In this document: positions 45,621 to 55,462 of the stretch, piece by piece
Numbering within the stretch: the first letter of the stretch is position 1
Layout of the letters: each line of letters begins with the position of its first letter
DNA from: Shewanella avicenniae
Lineage (GTDB): Bacteria > Pseudomonadota > Gammaproteobacteria > Enterobacterales > Shewanellaceae
Assembly: GCF_017354945.1 (NCBI RefSeq)
Contig: NZ_CP071503.1
Coordinates: 1,054,001 to 1,118,000, forward strand
Direction of reading: 5' to 3'
Length of the DNA stretch: 64,000 bases
Program-made: the position numbers and the translations under genes
Notes under the pieces: generated by a model
Databases searched by the model: none
The model's input: the letters and a program-made list of their open reading frames with translations, nothing else
Told to the model about the DNA's origin: nothing

Positions 45621-46580
45621 ATGTACAAGTTTGAACCGCAGCATATTCGTCTTGGTGTCAGCAGTTGCCTGCTGGGGGAGAAGGTGCGTTTTGATGGCGG
45701 CCATAAGAATTCTGCTTATTGCCAAAATGAACTAAAAGCGCATTTTGATTTTGTGCCGGTTTGCCCAGAAATGGCGATTGGCCTTGGCGCACCGCGTAAA
45801 TCGATTCGTTTAGTTCGTGAGGCCGACAAACAAATTCGAGTGCAGTCAGCCGACAGCAGTATTGATGTTACTGATGCGCTGCAGCAGTTCAGTCAGCAGA
45901 AGGTTGAGAGCTTAGATTTTATCAGTGGTTACATTGTCTGCGCCAAATCGCCCACCTGTGGCATGGAACGGGTGACAGTGTATAAAGCCGGCACCAATAA
46001 TGGCATGAAAGAGGGCGTAGGACTCTACACCCAAACCTTGATGGAGCGCTGGCCTCAGCTGCCGGTAGAAGAAGAAGGTCGCCTGCATGATCTGGTGATC
46101 CGTGAAAACTTCTTCACCCGCGTTTACGCTTATCACGATTGGCTATGCCTGCTGCACAGCGGCCTAACCCAACATAAATTGACCCAGTTTCACGCGCGCT
46201 ACAAATACCTGCTGCTTGCCCATTCGCCAGCTCAATATCGCAATCTCGGGCCGTTGGTGGCTGATGCTGATTTGCCACTGGCACAAAAGGGACAGCAATA
46301 TTTTGAAGGCTTTATGGCTGCGCTGAAACAGAAGGCGACCCGCAAAAACCACACCAGCGCCTTGCAGCATATTCAGGGCTACTTTAAGCGCGATTTGAGC
46401 AAGCCGCAAAAGCAGGAGCTCACTCAAACTATTATGGATTATCGCAATGGCGTGAAACCTTTGATTGCGCCGCTTACCTTGATCAATCACTACCTCAAAG
46501 AACATCCAACGCCCTATATCGCCGAGCAGGTGTATCTCAATCCACATCCACAGGAGTTAAAGCTGCGTTATGGCTACTGA
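45621..46580 (+). CDS. DUF523/DUF1722 (YbgA-like) two-domain protein
   Basis: 319 aa. Residues about 1-155 are DUF523 (LGVSSCLLGEKVRFDGGHK, then FVPVCPEMAIGLGAPRKSIR and CAKSPTCGMERV, with conserved Cys pairs that could hold a metal or cluster). Residues about 190-310 are DUF1722/YbgA (HKLTQFHARYKYLLLAHSP, then GYFKRDLSKPQKQEL). In E. coli ybgA lies next to phrB, and here the photolyase follows two genes later, so the pairing is old. Recent work on DUF523 relatives suggests 2-thiouracil breakdown; not assumed here. The stop overlaps merR by 11 bp. AAGGAGCAG precedes ATG 45621. Confidence 0.85.
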   Translation: MYKFEPQHIRLGVSSCLLGEKVRFDGGHKNSAYCQNELKAHFDFVPVCPEMAIGLGAPRKSIRLVREADKQIRVQSADSSIDVTDALQQFSQQKVESLDFISGYIVCAKSPTCGMERVTVYKAGTNNGMKEGVGLYTQTLMERWPQLPVEEEGRLHDLVIRENFFTRVYAYHDWLCLLHSGLTQHKLTQFHARYKYLLLAHSPAQYRNLGPLVADADLPLAQKGQQYFEGFMAALKQKATRKNHTSALQHIQGYFKRDLSKPQKQELTQTIMDYRNGVKPLIAPLTLINHYLKEHPTPYIAEQVYLNPHPQELKLRYGY

Positions 46581-47472
46581 AAACGAATTTTGTTTGGCGA
46601 TTGGAGAAGTTGCGCGCTTGACTGGGGTAAACCCTGTGACCTTGCGTGCGTGGCAGCGTCGGTTTGGTTTAGTTACGCCGCAGCGCACGCCCAAAGGACA
46701 TAGGTTGTATAGCCAAGCACAAGTCGATGAAATTAAAGAGATCTTGCATTGGCTGGCGCAAGGGGTGGCAATTAGCCGGGTTAAGCCGTTGTTGAGCAGC
46801 GCTGAAGGGCATGCCGAAATCGCCATTAATGACGATGCCGATTGGCAGCAACTGGCCAAAGGCTTGGATGATGCGGTGATGGCACTCAAAGCAGTCACAC
46901 TGCGCCAGCGTCTAGACGAGCTCACCAGTTTGTATCCTATGCCGTTATGTGGAGAAAAACTGGCTGATTGGCTGCAAACCATTGAAGCCAACTTGGCACT
47001 GCGGGTTGATGGTGGACTGATTAGCCAGTGGCTGGCACGGCAGTTACAGCTGTATTTGGCGATTAGAACCGATTCGGTAATACGGCAAAAGCCACAGCAA
47101 GTGTTGCTACTGGCATTGCAGGAACATCCACAACATGCGCTGTGGGTGTGGCAGTTGGCACTGTTAGCTCAGGGTAAATTGCCGTTGCTGTTTGACCGTT
47201 CCAGTGAGCTCGATAGCTTGCCCTTGTTGATGGAGCGTCTACAACCTACCGCCTTATTAGTCTTGCCAGCGGCACATACACACGCGAGTTTGCTTCATCA
47301 ACTGTCTGAGTTAGCCAGCAAGCTGTCACTCAGCACAGCGCTTTGCGGTAAATTTGCTTCGCTGTTGCAACCACAGCTGAGCCAAGACACTAACCTTACT
47401 AACCTCAGTATTCTCGACAGTGTGGTGCAGTTGCCAGCTTGGCTGATGGCAACACAGGAGGTGTCAGCATGA
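46570..47472 (+). CDS. MerR-family regulator with a degenerate B12-binding-like domain
   Basis: 300 aa. Residues about 8-75 are a MerR winged helix (AIGEVARLTGVNPVTLRAWQ, then RRFGLVTPQRTPKGHRLYS) of the LitR/CarH subtype. The C-terminal part has the outline of a cobalamin-binding domain: LLLALQEHPQHALWVWQLAL around 179-198, then LLMERLQPTALLVLP. In LitR/CarH the motif E/DxHxxG supplies the lower cobalt ligand. Here the His is kept (PQHALW) but the acidic residue is Pro and the Gly is Trp, so light sensing through B12 may be lost or changed. It overlaps its neighbours at both ends and is embedded in the operon it probably controls. Confidence 0.8.
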   Translation: MATENEFCLAIGEVARLTGVNPVTLRAWQRRFGLVTPQRTPKGHRLYSQAQVDEIKEILHWLAQGVAISRVKPLLSSAEGHAEIAINDDADWQQLAKGLDDAVMALKAVTLRQRLDELTSLYPMPLCGEKLADWLQTIEANLALRVDGGLISQWLARQLQLYLAIRTDSVIRQKPQQVLLLALQEHPQHALWVWQLALLAQGKLPLLFDRSSELDSLPLLMERLQPTALLVLPAAHTHASLLHQLSELASKLSLSTALCGKFASLLQPQLSQDTNLTNLSILDSVVQLPAWLMATQEVSA

Positions 47473-48896
47473 GCCAAGCAACGGTTTATATCTGGTTTCG
47501 GCAAGACTTACGTGTCAGCGACAACCAAGCCTTGCACGCGGCAGCCAAAATGGCGCGGCAGCAGCAACTGCCGTTAAAAGCGGTTTATATCGAAACGCCG
47601 TTGCAGTGGCAGCAACATGATGTTGGCACGCGGCAGTTAGATTTTATTCAGCGCCATCTCAATTGCTTGCAGCAATCGCTGGCAGCGCTTGGGGTTGAAT
47701 TAGAGCTATGGCATTGTGATGACTTTAATGGCGTACAACAGCTGTGGCAGAGCCGCATGCAGCAGCACGATATTGCTGCCATTTTTGCCGGGCGCGAGCC
47801 CGAACTCAATGAACTGCGCCGCGATCAAGCACTGATTGAAGCAGGGTTGCCACTCAACCTCACCGACGAACATTGCATCTTAGCCCCCGGCACAGTAGTG
47901 AATCAGAACGGCGAGATGTACCGCGTATTTACTCCATTTTTTAAACGTTGGCGTGAGATTGCCAGCGCGCAGCAATTTCAACCTGTCAAAGCGCCGGTGC
48001 CGCTTGGGCCAGCATTATCGGTTGCTGAGCCGATTAGCTTCTCGGTGGCCACTGGCGATAGTGAACTATGGCGTGCTGGGGAAGGCGAAGCGAAACAGTT
48101 GCTGCAGCAGTTTGTCGCGAATCATGCGGCTGACTACAAGCAGCAGCGGGATTTTCCAGCACTTGATGGCACCAGCAGCTTATCGCCTTACTTGGCAATT
48201 GGGGTGATTAGTCCAAGGCAATGTTTGGCAACGCTGTTGGCGCAATTTCCTGAAGCGCTGGTGGATGACACTAGCCCAGGCCGTTGTTGGTTGTCGGAAT
48301 TGGTCTGGCGCGAATTTTATCGGCATCTGCTGCAGGCTTACCCCAATTTAAGCATGGGCGCTAACTTCAATCCGCTCGGGGCACAAATTGCGTGGCGCGA
48401 TGATCAACAGGCGTTTGATGCTTGGTGTGAAGGTCGCACCGGCTATCCCATCGTTGATGCTGCCATGCGTCAGCTCAATCGCACTGGCTGGATGCACAAC
48501 CGGCTGCGGATGATCACCGCCAGTTTTCTTACTAAGCATCTGTTGATTGATTGGCATCGTGGCGAACGCTGGTTTAGACGACAACTGCTGGATGGTGATC
48601 TGGCTGCCAACAATGGTGGCTGGCAATGGTCGGCGGGCACAGGCTGCGATGCGCAACCCTATTTCCGCATCTTTAACCCTATGACACAAAGCGAAAAATT
48701 TGATCCTGACGCCAGCTTTATTCGTAAGTACGTGCCGGAAGTGCGTGATTGGCCGTTGAAGCAGATCCACCATCCAGAGAGCCGTGTTAATGGCCATCTG
48801 TTTGCGGTCAGCGATTACCCAACGCCGATTGTGGACCATAGCGCCGCGCGGGAACGTGCCTTAGACCGTTTATCGGTGTTGAAGAAAGCTAATTAA
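47469..48896 (+). CDS. phrB: Deoxyribodipyrimidine photolyase (class I CPD)
   Basis: 475-aa flavoprotein that repairs cyclobutane pyrimidine dimers with blue light. The N-terminal antenna domain starts IWFRQDLRVSDNQAL. The C-terminal FAD domain shows RCWLSELVWREFYRHLL, RTGYPIVDAAMRQLNRTGWM, HNRLRMITASFLTK and the conserved GGWQWSAGTGCDAQPYFRIF. The length matches E. coli PhrB (472). GGAGG lies before ATG 47469, which overlaps the merR stop by 4 bp. Part of the long operon with lipid-modification genes, consistent with a shared response to light or photo-oxidation. Confidence 0.96.
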   Translation: MSQATVYIWFRQDLRVSDNQALHAAAKMARQQQLPLKAVYIETPLQWQQHDVGTRQLDFIQRHLNCLQQSLAALGVELELWHCDDFNGVQQLWQSRMQQHDIAAIFAGREPELNELRRDQALIEAGLPLNLTDEHCILAPGTVVNQNGEMYRVFTPFFKRWREIASAQQFQPVKAPVPLGPALSVAEPISFSVATGDSELWRAGEGEAKQLLQQFVANHAADYKQQRDFPALDGTSSLSPYLAIGVISPRQCLATLLAQFPEALVDDTSPGRCWLSELVWREFYRHLLQAYPNLSMGANFNPLGAQIAWRDDQQAFDAWCEGRTGYPIVDAAMRQLNRTGWMHNRLRMITASFLTKHLLIDWHRGERWFRRQLLDGDLAANNGGWQWSAGTGCDAQPYFRIFNPMTQSEKFDPDASFIRKYVPEVRDWPLKQIHHPESRVNGHLFAVSDYPTPIVDHSAARERALDRLSVLKKAN

Positions 48897-48909
48897 CAAG
48901 GAGCAGCAC

Positions 48910-49365
48910 ATGACAAGTATCAGTGGCACAGCGAGCCCTGTTGAGCAGCAATTGGTCGAGCGCTTTCTTGTCATGTATCAGCGCCTCAACCGCGATAATT
49001 TAGCGTTACTCAATGATGTCTACGATGACGAAGTGTTATTTCAAGACCCGTTACATCAGGTGCGCGGCATTGCGGCGTTAACCGAGTATTTCGCCGCCAT
49101 GTACCAAAACATTGATTACATCGGTTTTGATATGCAGCAGGTATTGCTAGTGCCGTCGCAAGCCGCTATTACTTGGCGAATGCAGTTTCAGCATCCCAAG
49201 CTCAACGGTGGCCGGTTAATCAGTGTTGATGGGATGAGCTTTCTAACCTTTAGCGATAAAGTCACCTTCCACCGCGACTACTTTGATGTGGGGCAGATGT
49301 TATATGAACAACTGCCGCTGCTAGGGAGTGCGGTGCGAGCCATAAAACGGCGGGCCGGGGTATGA
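48910..49365 (+). CDS. NTF2/SnoaL-like protein
   Basis: 151 aa with an NTF2-like cone fold pattern: FLVMYQRLNRDNLALLNDVY, DDEVLFQDPLHQVRGIAALT, and FHRDYFDVGQMLYEQLPLLG near the end. Family members are small isomerases, dehydratases or binding proteins; the role here is unknown. It recurs with cfa/DUF1365 operons. AAGGAGCAGCAC precedes the ATG, and its stop overlaps the SDR start (ATGA at 49362). Confidence 0.85.
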   Translation: MTSISGTASPVEQQLVERFLVMYQRLNRDNLALLNDVYDDEVLFQDPLHQVRGIAALTEYFAAMYQNIDYIGFDMQQVLLVPSQAAITWRMQFQHPKLNGGRLISVDGMSFLTFSDKVTFHRDYFDVGQMLYEQLPLLGSAVRAIKRRAGV

Positions 49366-50084
49366 AGCGAATACTGATCACGGGCGCGACCTCAGGCATT
49401 GGTTTACAGCTGGCAAAAGATTATGCCGCTGATGGCTGGCAGGTGTTCGGTTGTGGACGTCGTACTGAGGCGCTCGCTGATATTGCCAACCTGACCGCGT
49501 TCTCGTTCGATGTCACCGATAAACAGGCGCTGCAAACCGCGGCTGACACCATTGCCGATGCCTCGTTGGATATGGTGTTACTCAATGCTGGCACCTGCGA
49601 ATACCAACAAATTGACCAGTTCGATGGCGACAGTTTTGCCCGGGTTATCAATACCAACCTGATTGCGGTGGGCTACTGCTTGCAGTTTTTGTTGCCGAAG
49701 CTAAAGCCGGGCGCACAGTTAGCCCTGACGGGTTCTGCAGTGGTGCATCTACCGTTCAGCCAAGCCGAAGCATATGGCGCGTCCAAGGCGGCGATTCATT
49801 ACCTCGCGCAAAGTTTGCAACGCGATCTTCATTCAAAAAATATCAGTGTCAGCGAGATCCAACCGGGCTTTGTTGACACGCCTTTAACTGCGCGAAATCA
49901 GTTTGCGATGCCGTGGTTGATGACGGTTGAACAAGCCTCGCAGCGGATCCGCGCGGGAATAGCAAATCGCAAAGCGGTGATTGCCTTTCCTTGGCCGCTG
50001 TTGTTGTTGCTCAAATTGGTGTCATGGCTACCTTTGCGGTGGCAACTCAAGTTACTCGCTACCCAACCCACAGGAGAGTTATAG
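49362..50084 (+). CDS. Short-chain dehydrogenase/reductase
   Basis: 240-aa classical SDR: NAD(P)-binding TGATSGIGLQLA (8-19), the structural NAG in VLLNAGTCEY, a catalytic Ser in LTGSAVV and YGASK. The C-terminal 40 residues are hydrophobic (FPWPLLLLLKLVSWLP), suggesting membrane contact, as with enzymes acting on lipids. It is the fifth gene of the operon, immediately followed by the FAD enzyme. The substrate is unknown; an SDR is a regular member of this lipid-modification gene set. Confidence 0.88.
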   Translation: MKRILITGATSGIGLQLAKDYAADGWQVFGCGRRTEALADIANLTAFSFDVTDKQALQTAADTIADASLDMVLLNAGTCEYQQIDQFDGDSFARVINTNLIAVGYCLQFLLPKLKPGAQLALTGSAVVHLPFSQAEAYGASKAAIHYLAQSLQRDLHSKNISVSEIQPGFVDTPLTARNQFAMPWLMTVEQASQRIRAGIANRKAVIAFPWPLLLLLKLVSWLPLRWQLKLLATQPTGEL

Positions 50085-51362
50085 ATGAGTCAGATAAAGG
50101 CTGCATCAGCACGTAAACGGATTGCCATTGTTGGCTCTGGTATCTCATCACTGACTTGTGGCTATTTGTTGTCGAAAAAGCATGAAGTCACCCTGTTTGA
50201 GGCGAACCCAACTTTAGGCGGCCACACAGCTACCGTTGATGTGGAACTGGCGGGCAAACAATACGCGATTGATACCGGCTTTATTGTATTTAACGATCGC
50301 ACTTACCCGAATTTCCAAAAGTTGATGGCGAAAATTGGCATCGAAGCGTTGCCTACAGAGATGAGCTTTTCGGTGCAGCATCAACAAACTGGCTTGGAAT
50401 ATAACGGCCATAGTTTGGCGACGCTGTTTGCGCAAAAAAAGAACTTATTCAGTCTGCAGTTTTGGCGCTTTTTGCTGGAAATTACCCGCTTCAATAAGCG
50501 TTGTAAGCAGCTGTTCGTCAGTGGCGCCTATCCAGAAGATACCCTAGGCGAATTTCTCAAACAGGAGCGCTTTTCAGCGTTTTTCTGTGAACACTACATT
50601 TTGCCCATGGGCGCGGCGATTTGGTCGGCCAGTTTGCACGCCATTGAGGCGTTTCCGCTGCGTTTTTTCATTGAGTTTTTCCAGAATCACGGCCTGCTTG
50701 ATGTCACCAATCGGCCGCAATGGTATGTGATTAAAGGTGGTTCACGCAGCTATATTCCGCACTTGATCAAGCCGTTTGCAGAGCGGGTACATCTCAATGC
50801 ACCGGTGCAGGCCGTTACTCGTAACGACTTATGGGTGGAGTTGAAAGTGGCCGACCAGTGGCACACTTTTGATGAGGTGATTCTCGGCTGTCACAGTGAC
50901 CAAGCCTTGGCGCTGTTAACCGATGCCGATCTTCACGAACAGCAAGTGTTAGGTGCGCTGCCGTATCAAAACAACGACGTGTTGCTGCATCAAGACACAC
51001 GTTTGTTACCCAAGCATCAAGCAGCGTGGGCTAGTTGGAACTACCGCCTAGATGGCGACCGCGAAACACCGTCTACCGTCACCTACAACATGAACATATT
51101 GCAGCGCTTACCCGCCGATGCGCCGCATTTTTTTGTGACCTTAAATCAAAGCGATGCCGTTGCCGAAGACAAGATTTTGCAGCGGTTCAATTACAGTCAT
51201 CCGCAGTTTTCGATGGCAGGATTACGGGCAAGACAGCAACGGACGCAGATCTGCGGTAAACGCCACACCCATTTTGTCGGCGCTTATTGGTACAACGGCT
51301 TTCACGAAGATGGTGTGCGCAGTGCGCTTGACGTGTGTAACCGCTTTGGAGTCAGCCTATGA
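50085..51362 (+). CDS. FAD-dependent amine-oxidase-like oxidoreductase
   Basis: 425 aa of the COG2907 type. The N-terminal dinucleotide-binding fold is [20 protein letters not shown], then [14 protein letters not shown], and the protein ends with a [16 protein letters not shown] FAD contact. Homologues in Rhodobacter belong to the ChrR/sigma-E singlet-oxygen operon with a Cfa-like enzyme and DUF1365, and are tied to conversion of unsaturated fatty acids (furan or related products); recalled from the literature. The stop overlaps the DUF1365 gene as ATGA. Confidence 0.88.
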   Translation: MSQIKAASARKRIAIVGSGISSLTCGYLLSKKHEVTLFEANPTLGGHTATVDVELAGKQYAIDTGFIVFNDRTYPNFQKLMAKIGIEALPTEMSFSVQHQQTGLEYNGHSLATLFAQKKNLFSLQFWRFLLEITRFNKRCKQLFVSGAYPEDTLGEFLKQERFSAFFCEHYILPMGAAIWSASLHAIEAFPLRFFIEFFQNHGLLDVTNRPQWYVIKGGSRSYIPHLIKPFAERVHLNAPVQAVTRNDLWVELKVADQWHTFDEVILGCHSDQALALLTDADLHEQQVLGALPYQNNDVLLHQDTRLLPKHQAAWASWNYRLDGDRETPSTVTYNMNILQRLPADAPHFFVTLNQSDAVAEDKILQRFNYSHPQFSMAGLRARQQRTQICGKRHTHFVGAYWYNGFHEDGVRSALDVCNRFGVSL

Positions 51363-52129
51363 GTTCGTTCAATAGCGGCATCTATTACGGTGATGTACTG
51401 CACAAACGCACAGAAACCGTGGAGCATCAATTCCGCTATCCGTTTGCGTTAGTGTTGTTGGATCTTGATGAACTCGAACAGCTGGAACGCTTAGGCGGGT
51501 GGTTTGGGCCACAGCGCTGGCGGCCGCTCAGTTTTAACCCGCAACATCACCTTGATGGCGGCACTATGCCACTGAAGCAGCGGGTACAGCAGCGCGTGGC
51601 TGAACTTGGTGGCGACGCGGGCAACCGCGTGATGTACGCCGGTCAACTGAGCCATTTTGGCGTGTACTTTAGTCCGGTTAACTTTTTCTATTGCTACCAA
51701 GATGATGCGCTAAATTGCATCTTGGCTGAGGTGAGCAATACCCCGTGGAACGAGCGCCATTATTACCTGATTGATGCTCAGCAAAGCGCGTTAACCCCCA
51801 AAGCGTTTCATGTGTCGCCATTTATGGATTGCGCCATGCAGTATCGCTGGCAGTTCAATCATCCGGCAGAGCAGCTTAATTTTGCGATTAGCAATTTGCG
51901 GCCAAACAGTGGTAAAGCCAGTTTTCGCGCCGCTATGCAGTTGCAACGCCAGTCATTTACCGCCTCCAATATTCGCCGTTATGGGCTGCGTTATCCCTTG
52001 ATGACGCTGCGCATCGCATGGCTAATCTATTGGCAAGCATTGAAATTATGGTGGAAGAAAGTCCCGTTTGTGCCTCATCCCAACACACTAAAATCACAGG
52101 AGAACCCCCATGCAACCAAGCGAGATTGA
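51359..52129 (+). CDS. DUF1365-family protein
   Basis: 256 aa with the DUF1365 pattern: [21 protein letters not shown] at the start, [10 protein letters not shown] (around 102), [22 protein letters not shown] and a C-terminal [18 protein letters not shown] that may associate with membrane. It nearly always lies between the FAD enzyme and a Cfa-like methyltransferase. Its biochemical role is unknown. The 3' end overlaps the cfa start by 20 bp. Confidence 0.9.
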   Translation: MSSFNSGIYYGDVLHKRTETVEHQFRYPFALVLLDLDELEQLERLGGWFGPQRWRPLSFNPQHHLDGGTMPLKQRVQQRVAELGGDAGNRVMYAGQLSHFGVYFSPVNFFYCYQDDALNCILAEVSNTPWNERHYYLIDAQQSALTPKAFHVSPFMDCAMQYRWQFNHPAEQLNFAISNLRPNSGKASFRAAMQLQRQSFTASNIRRYGLRYPLMTLRIAWLIYWQALKLWWKKVPFVPHPNTLKSQENPHATKRD

Positions 52130-53357
52130 GTTAAAGCAGCCCGTATCTTGGCAACTTGGCTGGCGACAAAAACTGGCGAGAAGTGTGTTGTTTAACCTAC
52201 TGCAAGGGCTGAGCAATGGCGCGGTCACGCTGGTGGAAGGTCATCAACGCTATAGCTTTGGCGACGCTTCCGCCGAGTTGCGCGTGACCATGACCATAGT
52301 CGATCCGAGCTGTTATCAGCGCTTAGTGTTTGGTGGCAGTATCGGTGCGGCGGAAGCTTATATTATGGGGCAATGGCACTGTGATGATTTAACCGCGTTG
52401 GTGCGGATTTTTGCCCGTAATCTGAAGTTATTGCAACGACTTGAACAGCGCTTTAGCTGGATAACCAACGGCTGGCATTTGTTGCGTCATCGCTTTAGTC
52501 GCAACTCGGTCAACGGCAGTAAGCGCAATATCTTGGCGCATTATGATTTGGGCAACTCACTGTATGAGCAGTTTCTTGATGATTCGATGCTGTACTCCAG
52601 TGCCATCTATCCGCATCCCGACACAGGTTTAGCGGCAGCGCAGCAACATAAGTTGCAGTTGATCTGCGAGCGGTTGGATCTCAAGCCGGGGCAACGGGTA
52701 TTGGAAATCGGTACCGGATGGGGCGCGCTGGCTATTTACGCGGCGCAGCATTTTGGCGTGCATGTGACCACCACCACCATTTCTGATGCCCAGCACCAAT
52801 ATGCTAAAGCGCGGATTGAGGCGGCAGGTTTAACGGAACAAATCTCCCTGCTGAAGCAGGATTACCGCAAGCTCGAAGGCCAGTATGATCGGATTGTTTC
52901 CATCGAGATGATTGAAGCGGTTGGGCATGAATATCTGCCGGGATTTTTTAATAAGCTGAATTCGTTACTGTTACCCCATGGTAAGTTGCTACTGCAGGCC
53001 ATCACCATCGCCGATCAACGATACGATAGCTATCGTCGTGGGGTGGATTTTATTCAGCGCTATATTTTCCCCGGTGGCTGCTTGCCGTCGGTGTCTGTGA
53101 TGGCGCAGCAGCTAAGTCAACATTCCGATATGGTGATTGATAGCCTGTATGATTTTGGCTTTGATTACGCCAAAACCCTCAACGATTGGCAGCAACGTTT
53201 TGTGCACGCATTAGCGCAGGTCAAACAGTTGGGTTACGGCGAGGACTTTATTCGAATGTGGCGTTTTTACTTGAGTTACTGCGAGGGTGGGTTTCTTGAG
53301 CGAACCATCAGCGTGGTGCATGTTACTGCGGCCAAGCCAGATTATCGGCCGCAGTAA
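52110..53357 (+). CDS. cfa: Cyclopropane-fatty-acid-synthase-like SAM methyltransferase
   Basis: 415 aa (E. coli Cfa 382). It shows [20 protein letters not shown] around 147-166, motif [20 protein letters not shown] around 195-213, [15 protein letters not shown] and the C-terminal [14 protein letters not shown] that carries the catalytic Cys region. It would add a methylene or methyl group from SAM to double bonds of membrane acyl chains. In this operon context the product may not be a plain cyclopropane. AGGAGAACCCCC precedes the ATG. Last gene of the eight-gene operon. Confidence 0.92.
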   Translation: MQPSEIELKQPVSWQLGWRQKLARSVLFNLLQGLSNGAVTLVEGHQRYSFGDASAELRVTMTIVDPSCYQRLVFGGSIGAAEAYIMGQWHCDDLTALVRIFARNLKLLQRLEQRFSWITNGWHLLRHRFSRNSVNGSKRNILAHYDLGNSLYEQFLDDSMLYSSAIYPHPDTGLAAAQQHKLQLICERLDLKPGQRVLEIGTGWGALAIYAAQHFGVHVTTTTISDAQHQYAKARIEAAGLTEQISLLKQDYRKLEGQYDRIVSIEMIEAVGHEYLPGFFNKLNSLLLPHGKLLLQAITIADQRYDSYRRGVDFIQRYIFPGGCLPSVSVMAQQLSQHSDMVIDSLYDFGFDYAKTLNDWQQRFVHALAQVKQLGYGEDFIRMWRFYLSYCEGGFLERTISVVHVTAAKPDYRPQ

Positions 53358-53389
53358 TTTCAAACACTTGTAAGCTAACAGAACCGCGA

Positions 53390-53722
53390 TTAGTGAGCCT
53401 TGGCCATTGAGGCAACTTCATATTGTTTGGCAGAAAAGGCCTCGCGGATCTGGTGGCTGTAAGCTGTGCCCGCATTAGCAGAAATATGCAATGTGACAGG
53501 TTGGCTATTCTCGGCGCGTATCACGCAAGTGAGCTTACCTTTTTTGGCGATGGCGCGGCACTCTTTGGCAAAACGTTCTGGGATTTTGCCGCTGTGTTGA
53601 GCCATTCGGCCATTTTTAAAATGCATCTCAAATAGCACGTCTTTGGGTTTACGTACGAATACCAATTTGTAAATCACAGCAAGAATTACTAACAGCGCCA
53701 GCAGTTTTAAAATTTCGGCCAT
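53390..53722 (-). CDS. DUF3634-like small membrane-anchored protein
   Basis: 110 aa with one N-terminal membrane segment (ILKLLALLVILAVIYKLVFV, residues 4-23) and a small basic soluble domain (FEMHFKNGRMAQHSGKIPER, then FAKECRAIAKKGKLTC). It resembles DUF3634, a family of unknown function. The start at 53722 has GGAGAGACAAC upstream and removes an unlikely Ser-rich extension. It is convergent with cfa, 33 bp apart, with no terminator seen. Confidence 0.8.
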   Translation of the reverse strand: MAEILKLLALLVILAVIYKLVFVRKPKDVLFEMHFKNGRMAQHSGKIPERFAKECRAIAKKGKLTCVIRAENSQPVTLHISANAGTAYSHQIREAFSAKQYEVASMAKAH

Positions 53723-53943
53723 GTTGTCTCTCCGAGATGACGACGATGGCTTCACTATAGTCGCTGGTCATGCGGCTAACTGCTAATTCGGTCACAGAGT
53801 TTTGATGCGGTAAGTTTGAATTACTGTTAAAAAACAGTGAGTCGGCAGTCATTATTGGCCACGATCGTTCGCTAAATTCCGCCCATTAAGTTCAGCTATG
53901 CTACTTTATTGAAATTCATCTGCACTAAGACTCAGGAGTCTAT

Positions 53944-55386
53944 ATGCAACTCGCCAACCCTGAACTATTGCAAACACAAGCCTATATCGATGGCCAATGG
54001 TGTGACGCCGCTAATGGCGAACAAATAGATGTTATCAATCCTGCCACTGAACAACGGCTTGCCTCGGTTGCCTTTGTCGGCGCCAGTGAAACCCAGCAAG
54101 CGATTGCCGCCGCTGAGCGCGCATTGCCCGCATGGCGCAATCAAACGGCCAAAGCGCGTGCACAGCTATTGCGCCGCTGGTACGAGCTCATTATCGAAAA
54201 TAGTGCTGACTTGGCATTGTTGATGACCAGTGAAGGCGGCAAACCCTTAGCGGAAGCCCAAGGCGAGGTGGCTTATGCGGCCTCGTTTATTGAGTGGTTT
54301 GCCGAGGAAGCTAAGCGATTGTACGGCGATGTGATTCCAGGCCATCAAGCCGATAAACGCTTGTTGGTGATTCGACAAGGCATTGGTGTGTGTGCAGCCA
54401 TTACCCCGTGGAATTTTCCGGCGGCGATGATTACCCGTAAAGCTGGGCCAGCCTTGGCGGCTGGGTGCACTATGGTATTAAAACCCGCCGAACAAACGCC
54501 GCTTACCGCATTGGCTTTGGCCAAACTTGCCGAGCAGGCGGGTATTCCTGCGGGTGTGTTTAACGTGCTACCCGGGCACGCAATCGAGATTGGCCGAACG
54601 CTTACCGACAGCCCCGTGGTGCGCAAACTGTCGTTTACTGGTTCGACCGCAGTGGGCATCAAATTGATGCAGCAAAGTGCGGCAACGTTGAAAAAACTGT
54701 CACTGGAGCTAGGCGGCAACGCGCCATTTATTGTGTTTGAAGATGCCGATATTGATGCCGCTGTTGCCGGTGCGCTTCAGTCTAAATATCGTAATGCTGG
54801 GCAGACTTGCGTCTGCTCTAACCGCTTCTATATTCACGACAGCGTTTATGATGAATTTGCCGCCAAGCTGGCCAGTAAAGTGGCTGAGCTCAAAGTAGGT
54901 AATGGTACTGACGCCAGCGTCAATATTGGCCCGTTAATCGATTATAAAGCGCTCGATAAAGTGCAGATGCAACTGCAGGACGCTGTGAGTAAAGGGGCTA
55001 AATTGCTGTTGGGCGGTGAGCGATTAGCAGGGCGTTTTATGCAACCGGCTGTTTTAACTGAAGTAACGGCGGCAATGATGATTGCCAAAGAGGAAACGTT
55101 TGGCCCAGTTGCGCCATTATTCCGTTTCCAAGATGAGCAGCAAGTCATTGAATTAGCAAATGATACCGAGTTTGGCTTGGCGTCTTACTTCTACTCGCGG
55201 GATTTATCACGTGTTTGGCGTGTTGCTGAAGCCCTCGACTACGGCATGGTGGGGATCAACACCGGATTGATTTCCAATGAGGTCGCGCCTTTTGGTGGGG
55301 TCAAAGCCTCTGGATTGGGGCGAGAGGGCTCAAAATACGGCATTGAAGATTATCTAGAGATGAAATATCTCTGTATCTCGATTTGA
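53944..55386 (+). CDS. gabD: NAD(P)-dependent succinate-semialdehyde dehydrogenase
   Basis: 480-aa aldehyde dehydrogenase oxidising succinate semialdehyde to succinate, the last step of GABA breakdown. The active-site Glu lies in LELGGNAPFIV and the catalytic Cys in NAGQTCVCSNRF, where the CxC pair typical of GabD is kept. CAAITPWNFPAAMITRKAGP, FTGSTAVG and the C-terminal PFGGVKASGLGREGSKYGIE are strong GabD-type markers. No gabT or gabP is nearby. GGAGTCTAT precedes the ATG. Confidence 0.92.
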   Translation: MQLANPELLQTQAYIDGQWCDAANGEQIDVINPATEQRLASVAFVGASETQQAIAAAERALPAWRNQTAKARAQLLRRWYELIIENSADLALLMTSEGGKPLAEAQGEVAYAASFIEWFAEEAKRLYGDVIPGHQADKRLLVIRQGIGVCAAITPWNFPAAMITRKAGPALAAGCTMVLKPAEQTPLTALALAKLAEQAGIPAGVFNVLPGHAIEIGRTLTDSPVVRKLSFTGSTAVGIKLMQQSAATLKKLSLELGGNAPFIVFEDADIDAAVAGALQSKYRNAGQTCVCSNRFYIHDSVYDEFAAKLASKVAELKVGNGTDASVNIGPLIDYKALDKVQMQLQDAVSKGAKLLLGGERLAGRFMQPAVLTEVTAAMMIAKEETFGPVAPLFRFQDEQQVIELANDTEFGLASYFYSRDLSRVWRVAEALDYGMVGINTGLISNEVAPFGGVKASGLGREGSKYGIEDYLEMKYLCISI

Positions 55387-55400
55387 ATTGCCAGTAAACA

Positions 55401-55441
55401 AAAACGCGGTGCATCGGATAAAATCGCATTGCCCGCGTTTT
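55401..55441. terminator. Convergent terminator between gabD and the first PAS-MCP gene
   Basis: AAAACGCGG (55401-55409) and CCGCGTTTT (55433-55441) are exact inverted arms, A-rich on one side and T-rich on the other, so they can serve both genes. Confidence 0.75.
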
Positions 55442-55462
55442 ATTGCTGAATTTGATGCATTG

